Shown here: piece by piece, positions 1 through 6,785 of the stretch
Position numbering within the stretch: position 1 is the first letter of the stretch
Layout of the letters: every line of letters starts with the position of its first letter
NCBI GenBank assembly: GCA_945903885.1
Contig: CAMDPB010000043.1
Span: 1-7,913 of the forward strand
Source of the DNA: Candidatus Finniella inopinata
GTDB lineage: Bacteria > Pseudomonadota > Alphaproteobacteria > Paracaedibacterales > CAITNM01
Direction: 5' to 3'
Length of the DNA: 7,913 nucleotides
Translations under genes and position numbers: made by a program
The notes under the pieces: model-generated
Told to the model about the DNA's origin: nothing
The model's database searches: none
What the model saw: only the letters and a program-made list of their open reading frames with translations

Positions 1-2759
1 GCACCAAGTTGATCAAGGCTTTGCATGACCTCTAATCGTTTTTTAGCTGTGTCACTAATGATTGTATCAGGGGGTAGGGTGAGGTAAGCATAAGACTGAA
101 TTTTTGTACGGCCTACGCGTCCGCGTAATTGATAAAGTTGTGCTAACCCAAAGCGATCAGCACGATGAATAATAATGGTATTTACCCAAGGCATATCAAT
201 GCCAGATTCTATAATATTGGTGGCAAGTAGCACTTCGTATTTTCTATCACAAAAATCAGAAATGATGTCTTCTAGTTCAGTCGCTGGTAATTGACCATGG
301 GCTGTGGCAATACGAAAATCAGGTAGTAACGTTTCAAGAATTTCTTTTGATTTTTTAAGGTCTTCAATGCGAGGCACCACGAAGAAACTCTGTCCACCGC
401 GATGATATTCACGCATTAACGCTTCTTTTATGACCACTCCATCAAATGGCATAGTAAAGGTACGAATGCTCAAACGGTCAATTGGAGGTGTAGCAATTAA
501 GCTTAATTCACGAACTCCTGTTAATGCTAGTTGTAATGTGCGTGGAATTGGTGTTGCGGTTAGAGTGAGAATATGAACATTCGGTTTTAGTTTTTTCAGC
601 TTTTCTTTTTGCTTAACACCGAAGTGTTGTTCTTCGTCAATAATAAGCAACCCTAAGTCATGAAATTTTGTCTTCTCAGATAGCACCGCATGGGTGGCAA
701 TCACAATTTTTGCATCACCATTGGTAATTTCAGCATGGGTGCGTTTCGCATCAGCCGCTTTAACTAGACGTGAAAGTTGCACAACGCGAATACCAAAGCC
801 ATGGAAACGACTGGAAAAATTCTGAAAATGTTGACGACACAGTAATGTGGTAGGTGCCACAATCACGACTTGCTTGCCAGATGCTGCAACAGCAAAGGCA
901 GCACGTAGAGCAATTTCAGTTTTGCCAAAACCAACATCGCCACATACTAATCTATCCATAGGTTTACCCGATGCTAAATCACCAAGAACTTCTTCAATGG
1001 CACGAAGCTGATCATCAGTTTCAGGGTAGGGAAACCGCGCACAAAATTCATCATAAACTTTGGGGGTTAAGAAAGTCTCACCCTCCTGCAATGATCGTTC
1101 AGCTGCTAATTTAATTAAGTAGTCGGCAATGATCAATAAACGTTTCTTGACTCGTGCTTTCCTGTTTTGCCAATTTGCAGTGCCTAAACGGTCTAGTTCA
1201 ACCACCATATCATCGGAACCATAGCGGCTTAAAAGCTCAAGGTTTTCAACGGGCAGGAATAGCTTGTTTTTATCAGCATATTCTAACAGCAAACAATCAT
1301 GAGGGTGGTCAGCAACATCGACGGTTTGTAACCCCTGATACTTTGCGACACCATGTTCACGGTGCACGACATAATCGCCTAAATTTAATTCACTAAGGTC
1401 TTTGAATATGTTTGCATTTTTGCGCGCTTTTTGAATTTTACGTGAAATGCGTTCGCCCAAAATATCTTGTTCGGTAAGAACAATTTGGTCATGGGTTACA
1501 AACCCTTCATCTAACGGAAAAGTTAAAGAATAAATAGGCTTTTTTGAAGCATTTACAGGTGGCCATTCTGTTAGGGGTAGAATTTGTATGCTTCCATGTT
1601 CTTTTAACATTGCTTCAAGGCGAGAACGTGCACCATCAGTTTGGGCAACAATGATCAATTGCTTATCTGGATGTTCGTTTTTTAAAGCGAACACATGCTC
1701 AAACAATTGTCCTTGCTTCCTTGATTGTTCAAAGCTGGGGGCAGGGTTAACCGGTAATTGTATTGCACCTTCTGTATGAAACGGAGAAATTATCACATGG
1801 TTTTTTTTTGTGAAAATATCCCAAGTGTTTTCATTCCAATAGACTTTTTCAGGTGGCATTGGTTGGTAAGTGTGATCTCCAAAAACCGGTGATACACGTG
1901 CCTGATAATATTCGTGAATTAAAGTGTGATGCTCTGAAAAAGTTTGCGATGCATCAAATTCTAAAATGGTTTTTTCAGGAGTTATGTAATCAATTAATGT
2001 TTCTGTGTTTTCAAAATACAAAGGAAGCCAATGTTCGTAGCCTGCATACAAATGACCTTGGCTAATGTGATGATATAAGGAATTTTGGTTGTAGTTTTCG
2101 GGAAACTGCTGGCGGTAACCTTCCTTGAAAGATTGAATGGCTTGTCCAGTTAATGTAATTTCACGGGCTGGCTTAATAAGAATTTCATTTAATTCGCACA
2201 ATGTTGATTGATTTGCTGCATCAAACTGACGAATGCGTTCAACATCATCTCCAAAAAAATCTATCCTGTACGGATTTTCATGGCCAATTGGGAAGAAATC
2301 AATAATATCGCCACGTACTGCATAATCACCAGGTTCATAAACAACGCCAACGCGATTAAATCCTTTTTCAACTAAATATGCATTTAGCTTTGAAAATGAA
2401 TACGTTTGGCCCTTTTTTAAAGTTAATGATTCGCCTAAAAAGCTTAAGCGCGGGGGGAGGTATTGAGTTAATGCAGTAACGGATGTTACTAAAATTTGTT
2501 CCGGTTCTTCAGCTAAGGTGGTTAATGCTTGAACCCGTTGACTAATGCAATCTAGAGATGGGGAAACGCGGTCATAGGGTAAGCAGTCCCAAGCGGGAAA
2601 CGCTAGTGTTTTGCGTTTTAACAATCGCTCAAGCTGAGCTGTAAACTGGGGGATGTCACTATCACGACTTAGTACAATAAGTGCGGATTTTGTTTTTTCA
2701 AGAAGTCCAGCGACAGCAAAAGCACGATAACTTTTTATAACCTGGGATAGAGTTTGCAT
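1..2759 (-). CDS. mfd: Transcription-repair coupling factor Mfd (3' end beyond window)
   Basis: Mfd is a cytosolic ATP-driven DNA translocase that removes RNA polymerase stalled at lesions and recruits UvrA for nucleotide excision repair. I read 919 uninterrupted codons from ATG at 2759 to the window edge. Proteins of this family are about 1150 residues, so roughly the last 230 (end of the translocase and the C-terminal domain) lie outside. Visible parts: the N-terminal UvrB-like module with WDCLPYDRVSPS at 57-68 and EPGDYAVRGDIIDFFP at 142-157; the RNA-polymerase-interaction domain beginning GDYVVHREHGVAKYQGL at 461-477; then the SF2 helicase motifs, namely Walker A GDVGFGKT 607-614, Ia APTTLL 635-640, DEEQ box 708-711, TATP 734-737, TNIIESGIDMP 847-857 and QLRGRVGR 877-884. 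All key residues are intact. The ATG directly follows the murJ stop with no spacer and no strong Shine-Dalgarno, suggesting translational coupling. Mfd is the repair passenger of an envelope-gene operon. Identity is secure. Confidence 0.97.
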   Translation of the reverse strand, partial: MQTLSQVIKSYRAFAVAGLLEKTKSALIVLSRDSDIPQFTAQLERLLKRKTLAFPAWDCLPYDRVSPSLDCISQRVQALTTLAEEPEQILVTSVTALTQYLPPRLSFLGESLTLKKGQTYSFSKLNAYLVEKGFNRVGVVYEPGDYAVRGDIIDFFPIGHENPYRIDFFGDDVERIRQFDAANQSTLCELNEILIKPAREITLTGQAIQSFKEGYRQQFPENYNQNSLYHHISQGHLYAGYEHWLPLYFENTETLIDYITPEKTILEFDASQTFSEHHTLIHEYYQARVSPVFGDHTYQPMPPEKVYWNENTWDIFTKKNHVIISPFHTEGAIQLPVNPAPSFEQSRKQGQLFEHVFALKNEHPDKQLIIVAQTDGARSRLEAMLKEHGSIQILPLTEWPPVNASKKPIYSLTFPLDEGFVTHDQIVLTEQDILGERISRKIQKARKNANIFKDLSELNLGDYVVHREHGVAKYQGLQTVDVADHPHDCLLLEYADKNKLFLPVENLELLSRYGSDDMVVELDRLGTANWQNRKARVKKRLLIIADYLIKLAAERSLQEGETFLTPKVYDEFCARFPYPETDDQLRAIEEVLGDLASGKPMDRLVCGDVGFGKTEIALRAAFAVAASGKQVVIVAPTTLLCRQHFQNFSSRFHGFGIRVVQLSRLVKAADAKRTHAEITNGDAKIVIATHAVLSEKTKFHDLGLLIIDEEQHFGVKQKEKLKKLKPNVHILTLTATPIPRTLQLALTGVRELSLIATPPIDRLSIRTFTMPFDGVVIKEALMREYHRGGQSFFVVPRIEDLKKSKEILETLLPDFRIATAHGQLPATELEDIISDFCDRKYEVLLATNIIESGIDMPWVNTIIIHRADRFGLAQLYQLRGRVGRTKIQSYAYLTLPPDTIISDTAKKRLEVMQSLDQLG

Positions 2760-4289
2760 CTACGATGACATGTATTCTTTGAATCGTAATAAGCCAGCAG
2801 CCCAAGCTGCGACAAAATACGCCAATAATCCAGCGCCAACAAGTACGGCTAGGGCAATGGACCGAACATGAATACCATCATTTGAATGAAGGTAAGGCGA
2901 AACAATAGGTTTCAGAGTTATAAGTACTAAAAATATTAAAGCACAAGGTATTAGAATTTTTGCGAGGAATTTCCAAAGTGCAGTATCAAAGCTAATGAAA
3001 TTACGTTTTTTCAAAAGATAAACTAATACGGCAGCATTAAACCAAGACGCACTAGACGTTGCGATAGCTATGCCGAGATGCTTGTATTTGTATATCAGCG
3101 CAAAATTCAACACTACATTCACAACCATTCCTGAAAGAGCTACTTTTATAGGGGTGACGGTATCTTGGCGAGCAAAAAAACTGGTGTTAAATATTTTTAT
3201 TAAAATATAGGCAGGTAGACCACTAGCAAAACCTGCAAGAGTTTCTGCGGTTGCGATGCTTGACGCGTGATCAAAAGCACCACGTTCAAAAATAACCATG
3301 ACCAAAGGATATGATAAATAAATTAATCCGACCATTGCAGGAAGTGTAATCAACATTGCAAATTCAATAGCGCGGTTTTGATTATGCATGGCACCCTCGA
3401 CATTATTTTCTCTCCACTGTTTTGATAACATGGGTAGCAAAACGGTGCCTAAAGCTGTGCCAGTAACGCTGATTGGCAGGTGATAAAGCCTATCCGCATA
3501 ATACAGGTAAGATATAGTTCCCATTGGTAGCAACGACGCAATAATTGTATCAATAAATAAATTGATTTGAAGAATGCCTGAACCAAATGCAGCAGGAAGC
3601 ATTCGTTTTCCGAAATCTTTCATAGCCTGATTTTTTCTTGGCTTTCTGAACGAAGGACGTATGCCCATGAAATAGCAAGGAACATACACCCAAAGTAGTT
3701 GAACAAATCCTGATCCCATCATTGCTGTTGCTGCAATTCCGCCGTCACTAATCATTGACGGATCAACAATTTTCATAATGAAAACAATGAAAAGATTTCC
3801 AGCAATTTGTGAAGATGCGGCAGCGCCAAAGCGATCATGAGTATTTAAAACACCGCTAAATAAAGCTGTTAATGATATAAGCAAAATGAAAGGAAACATA
3901 ATTCGAGAAAATGAAACAGCTAACGAGAAAACATCTTCGCTAACGCCTGGGACCATTATGGTAACAACAAAAGGCATGGATATTTCAAACACTACAATTA
4001 GCACGGCTAAAATGCCTGTCATTAGTGAAAATACATCTTTAATAAATTCTTTTGCTTCGTTTTCTTGCGAAACATGCATTGCAGAATAAATAGGTACGAA
4101 AGAAGAATTAAGGGCGCCTTCTGCAAAGATTCTTCTTAAAAAACTAGGAATCTTAATAGCAATAACAAGGGCATCCATCACAAAGCTTGTGCCAATGTAT
4201 TGGGCCATCAAAATATCACGAAAGAACCCAGTTAAACGACTTAGGATTGTGAAAAAGGCAACATTAAGAGCTGAAGAGACTAATCGCAT
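2760..4289 (-). CDS. murJ: Lipid II flippase MurJ (MviN)
   Basis: MurJ is an inner-membrane MOP-superfamily flippase that moves lipid II (undecaprenyl-PP-disaccharide-pentapeptide) to the periplasmic face for peptidoglycan assembly. The 509-residue product matches the usual length and is highly hydrophobic throughout, as expected for about 14 transmembrane helices. Residues that align with functionally important E. coli positions are present: R18, R24, D39 and R52 in the N-lobe, and R267 in YADRLYHLP (E. coli R270 equivalent). Other family blocks are FAEGALNSSFVP at 55-66, ALGTVLLPMLSK at 279-290 and FFARQDTVTP at 371-380. The start is fixed by the exact alignment of R18 and R24 with E. coli numbering. 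It sits 30 nt downstream of cdsA, in the same frame, without a recognisable Shine-Dalgarno. A 9-codon mini-ORF fills the gap and ends 1 nt before this ATG. The stop TAG abuts the mfd ATG. Confidence 0.97.
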   Translation of the reverse strand: MRLVSSALNVAFFTILSRLTGFFRDILMAQYIGTSFVMDALVIAIKIPSFLRRIFAEGALNSSFVPIYSAMHVSQENEAKEFIKDVFSLMTGILAVLIVVFEISMPFVVTIMVPGVSEDVFSLAVSFSRIMFPFILLISLTALFSGVLNTHDRFGAAASSQIAGNLFIVFIMKIVDPSMISDGGIAATAMMGSGFVQLLWVYVPCYFMGIRPSFRKPRKNQAMKDFGKRMLPAAFGSGILQINLFIDTIIASLLPMGTISYLYYADRLYHLPISVTGTALGTVLLPMLSKQWRENNVEGAMHNQNRAIEFAMLITLPAMVGLIYLSYPLVMVIFERGAFDHASSIATAETLAGFASGLPAYILIKIFNTSFFARQDTVTPIKVALSGMVVNVVLNFALIYKYKHLGIAIATSSASWFNAAVLVYLLKKRNFISFDTALWKFLAKILIPCALIFLVLITLKPIVSPYLHSNDGIHVRSIALAVLVGAGLLAYFVAAWAAGLLRFKEYMSS

Positions 4290-4290
4290 A

Positions 4291-4320
4291 CTATTTAGCA
4301 GTTGTAATAGGGCATTGCAT
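4291..4320 (-). other. Possible 9-codon relay mini-ORF between cdsA and murJ
   Basis: The last base of the cdsA TAA begins an ATG (TAATG) that opens a 9-codon frame (MQCPITTAK) ending with TAG, followed by one T and then the murJ ATG. The gap has no Shine-Dalgarno for murJ, so ribosomes finishing cdsA could reinitiate here and be handed on to murJ. The geometry is seen directly; translation of the mini-ORF is inference and such short frames arise by chance. Confidence 0.25.
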
Positions 4321-5111
4321 TACCCACAAAAACACCAAAGTAAAGCAGCGGCAAAACTAACTGCTAAAAGACTATCTAATCTGTCTAGAAGCCCCCCGTG
4401 TCCTGGAAGAAAACTACCTGAATCTTTCACCTTAAAATACCGCTTGCACCATGATTCTAGAAGATCACCACCGTGAGCAAGAAAAACAGCAGCGGTGCAA
4501 AAAATCCAAAATGAATTGCTAACTTGCAGGCCCATTACTTTTGTTAAAAGCCACACACCAGTTAAACCAAAAAAAATACCACCAAAAAAACCTGCCCATG
4601 TTTTACCGGGGCTAATTCTTGGTGCCAATTTTGGCCCGCCTATAGTTTTACCTATTAGAAAAGCACCTGTATCTACACACCAAACAAGCGCAAGAACTAA
4701 TAATATAAAATAAGAGCCGCCAATTTTAGGTATTATATGAATAATGATTATCATCGCAAGACTGATATATACATAGCCGGTTCTAACAATTGTAAATTTT
4801 TTCATTCTGAAAATATTTAGATAATATAACCAACCGCACCCCGCTAATATAATTGCTATAGAGCCCATATGTAGCACTGGGACAAAAGCTACGAGAATAG
4901 CTAATAAACAGATGCTATTCATCCAATGATAACTCTCGCCAAAACTTAAACGTGACCATTCCCTTAGCAACCCAAAGGTTACAAAAACTCCCATCATTTT
5001 GAAATAAATAGGGTCTTGGAAAATTAGAAAAATAACTGCGGGAACTGTTACCAATCCGGTCAAGATCCTTGGTAACAAATCGCCCTTAGGCAGCAACACT
5101 GTATAAGCCAT
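4320..5111 (-). CDS. cdsA: Phosphatidate cytidylyltransferase (CDP-diglyceride synthase)
   Basis: CdsA is an integral inner-membrane enzyme that converts phosphatidic acid and CTP to CDP-diacylglycerol, the branch-point precursor of bacterial phospholipids. The 263-residue protein has several hydrophobic helices and the C-terminal family signature at residues 220-246: S-x-x-KR, then KD at 229-230, PGHGG at 236-240 and DRLD at 243-246. The third signature position is Cys where an aliphatic residue or Phe is usual, a minor deviation. The upstream block DTGAFLIGKTIGG (147-159) followed by KLAPRISPGKTW (161-172) is also typical. I chose the ATG at 5111 because AAAAAGG lies 10 nt upstream at 5122-5128. 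An in-frame TTG at 5141 would add 10 residues but has no clear ribosome-binding site. The start lies inside uppS (26-nt overlap); uppS-cdsA adjacency is widespread in bacteria. The usual proteobacterial followers dxr/rseP/bamA are absent, and murJ comes next. Confidence 0.95.
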   Translation of the reverse strand: MAYTVLLPKGDLLPRILTGLVTVPAVIFLIFQDPIYFKMMGVFVTFGLLREWSRLSFGESYHWMNSICLLAILVAFVPVLHMGSIAIILAGCGWLYYLNIFRMKKFTIVRTGYVYISLAMIIIIHIIPKIGGSYFILLVLALVWCVDTGAFLIGKTIGGPKLAPRISPGKTWAGFFGGIFFGLTGVWLLTKVMGLQVSNSFWIFCTAAVFLAHGGDLLESWCKRYFKVKDSGSFLPGHGGLLDRLDSLLAVSFAAALLWCFCG

Positions 5112-5808
5112 ATCGTCGATGCCTTTTTGAGTACTGTTCAATTGCTAGATCTAACTGTTTTGCCCCAAAATCAGGCCAAAAGCAATCAACAAAAACATAT
5201 TCAGTGTAAGCCATTTGCCACAGCAAGTAGTTACTGATCCGTAATTCACCACTGGTACGAATGAGTAGATCAGGATCAGGACAAAATTTGGTATCAAGAT
5301 TTTGGCTGATTAAGTCTTCTGTAATGTCTTCTGGTTGGAGAGTGCCATTTTTAATATCTATTGCAATTTTTTGAGTGGCCCTTCGGATATCATCTCGACC
5401 TCCATAACTTAAAGCCAAAATAACTGTTATCCCTGTATTTTCTTGAGTTCTTGCTTCAACGTTACCAATCATATCTTGCAAATCTTTTGCAAAGGCTGAT
5501 CTGTCACCGATAACCTGTACCCGTACATTATTTTTTACAAGCTTATCAATTGAGTGTTGCAAGTACCAACGAAGTAACCCCATGAGTTCTTCTACCCATT
5601 CTTGTTCACGTCTCCAATTTTCAGAAGAAAATGCCCAAAGGGTAACATACTCTATTCCAATTTCAGCTGCACGACCTATTATCTCTTCAACAGCTTTTGC
5701 TCCAGCTCTGTGACCTGCAATAGTTGGTAATGACCTTGCTTTAGCCCAGCGTCCATTACCGTCCATGATGATTGCTACATGTTTTGGAATATTTAAATTT
5801 AACATCAT
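5086..5808 (-). CDS. uppS: Undecaprenyl-diphosphate synthase (cis-prenyltransferase)
   Basis: UppS is a peripheral cytosolic enzyme that condenses isopentenyl-PP units in cis onto farnesyl-PP to give C55-PP, the carrier lipid for lipid II and other envelope sugars. The 240-residue form carries all family motifs: the pyrophosphate-binding MDGNGRWA at 15-22 with D16, GHRAG at 32-36, FSSENWRR at 60-67, LSYGGRDD at 133-140, and the IPP-binding RTSGELRISN at 184-193 with the later acidic E203. Start choice: the upstream permease stop overlaps ATG at 5808 as ATGA, and GGTGG lies 8 nt upstream (5817-5821). An in-frame ATG at 5823 would add five residues (MVVPS) but lacks a ribosome-binding site, and ATG at 5805 is also possible. 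The product supplies the lipid carrier that MurJ, two genes downstream, ultimately flips as lipid II. Confidence 0.96.
   Translation of the reverse strand: MMLNLNIPKHVAIIMDGNGRWAKARSLPTIAGHRAGAKAVEEIIGRAAEIGIEYVTLWAFSSENWRREQEWVEELMGLLRWYLQHSIDKLVKNNVRVQVIGDRSAFAKDLQDMIGNVEARTQENTGITVILALSYGGRDDIRRATQKIAIDIKNGTLQPEDITEDLISQNLDTKFCPDPDLLIRTSGELRISNYLLWQMAYTEYVFVDCFWPDFGAKQLDLAIEQYSKRHRRYGLYSVAA
5122..5128 (-). promoter_or_regulatory. Ribosome-binding site deciding the cdsA start
   Basis: AAAAAGG within the uppS coding region lies 10 nt before ATG 5111. The competing in-frame TTG at 5141 is preceded by no comparable element, so the shorter 263-residue CdsA is preferred. Confidence 0.5.
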
Positions 5809-6785
5809 ACTTGGTACCACCATTTTGTTAGCATGTAATACAGAGGAATTCCTAAACTTAAATTAAATGGAAATGTAATAACTAAAGACGAAGTTAAATA
5901 GTAAGAAGGATTTGATGATGGAAGGGCAATTCTCACAGCAGCAGGTGCGGCAATATATGAAGCGCTAGCTGCCATTGCGGCAAAAATTGTTGCATTCGCC
6001 AGAGAAAAACCAGCTATTTTCGCTAGAAAAATAGCAAAAGATCCAGAGAGTATGGGCATTCCAACTGCAAATAATGCCAAAAATCCTTTTATTTTCTTTA
6101 AGTCTTCAATGTGTGTGCCAGCAACGAGGCCCATTTCCAACATGAAAAAAACAAGCATGCCATAGAAAGGATCCACGAAAAATGGAGATACTTTTTTAAA
6201 TCCTTCTGGTCCCGTTAAAATACCAATTAATAGTCCACCCCATAAAAGATAAATACTTTTACTTAGGAATATGCCCGTAAATTTATCAAAAAAAGAAATA
6301 CTACTTGGTGCTTTTTTTTCAAACACATTTTGTGCTAAAAGCAATGCAAATATAATTCCTGGTAACTCTAGAAGTGCGACCAACCCTGTCATGTACTCGT
6401 CTATTTTTAATCCTGCATTTTCTAAAAAAACTTTAGTGGCAATAAAAGTGACGATGGAAACTGATCCATAATGTGCAGCTATTGCTGCAGCATCTTCTTT
6501 TTTTAGACGCGCGATGTATTTACAAATCAAAAATGCCGCAGATGGAACGCACAGACTTATGGTGAATGTAGCTAATATTGGAGAAAACAGCATATGAAAG
6601 GGTACTGTTGTCAGGGCTACTCCTCCTTTTAATCCAATCGCTAGTAAAAGATACGCTGATAATCCGGAAAAAAAACTATCGGGAAACTTCAAATCACTTT
6701 TCAGTAGTTTTGCAAATACTCCTAGATAAAAGGATAACACTACAGGAGACAATAAATTTGATTTTATTATGTCTAAGCTTATCAT
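5805..6785 (-). CDS. SbtA-family sodium-dependent bicarbonate permease
   Basis: This is an integral membrane protein of the SbtA/DUF897 family (PF05982), whose characterised cyanobacterial member imports bicarbonate with sodium. The 326-residue sequence is hydrophobic along its length, consistent with about ten helices arranged as two related halves. Blocks that I recognise as family-typical are LLSPVVLSFYLGVFAKLLKSD at 11-31, AIGLKGG at 49-55, AAHYGSVSIVTF at 103-114, FFMLEMGLVAG at 213-223, AAMAASASYIAAPAAVRIAL at 269-288 and FPFNLSLGIPLYY at 305-317. It is shorter than Synechocystis SbtA (about 374 residues), and the central cytosolic loop around 152-175 is short. No SbtB-like PII partner is in the window. 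Translation is coupled to accA by a 1-nt TAATG overlap, with AAAAAAGG 9 nt upstream, and to uppS by ATGA. Bicarbonate is a substrate of acetyl-CoA carboxylase, so supplying AccA is an attractive inference. Substrate assignment comes from the family and is untested here; another small anion is possible. Confidence 0.85.
   Translation of the reverse strand: MISLDIIKSNLLSPVVLSFYLGVFAKLLKSDLKFPDSFFSGLSAYLLLAIGLKGGVALTTVPFHMLFSPILATFTISLCVPSAAFLICKYIARLKKEDAAAIAAHYGSVSIVTFIATKVFLENAGLKIDEYMTGLVALLELPGIIFALLLAQNVFEKKAPSSISFFDKFTGIFLSKSIYLLWGGLLIGILTGPEGFKKVSPFFVDPFYGMLVFFMLEMGLVAGTHIEDLKKIKGFLALFAVGMPILSGSFAIFLAKIAGFSLANATIFAAMAASASYIAAPAAVRIALPSSNPSYYLTSSLVITFPFNLSLGIPLYYMLTKWWYQV
5817..5821 (-). 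promoter_or_regulatory. Ribosome-binding site favouring the 240-residue UppS start
   Basis: GGTGG lies 8 nt upstream of ATG 5808, which overlaps the permease stop as ATGA. The alternative in-frame ATG at 5823 begins before this site and has no purine-rich element of its own. This is what decides the start, though the match to the anti-Shine-Dalgarno is imperfect. Confidence 0.45.

Noticed and set aside
1154..2065. Three short plus-strand open frames opposite mfd (1154-1396, 1588-1779, 1853-2065)
   Set aside because: They lie antisense to an intact, motif-verified mfd frame, show no recognisable domains and are best explained as shadows.
1..2759. Frameshift or degradation in mfd
   Set aside because: Line-by-line translation of the minus strand gave one continuous frame of 919 codons with all motifs in register.
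3886..4713. Short plus-strand open frames opposite murJ and cdsA (3886-4089, 4189-4476, 4495-4713)
   Set aside because: They are antisense to strongly supported genes, with low-complexity or charged translations and no domain signal.
5112..5141. Extended cdsA from TTG at 5141 (273 residues)
   Set aside because: It is a rare start codon without a Shine-Dalgarno. ATG 5111 has AAAAAGG at suitable spacing and gives a normal family length.
5809..5823. Extended uppS from ATG at 5823 (245 residues)
   Set aside because: No ribosome-binding site lies ahead of it. ATG 5808 forms the standard ATGA overlap with the permease stop and has GGTGG 8 nt upstream.
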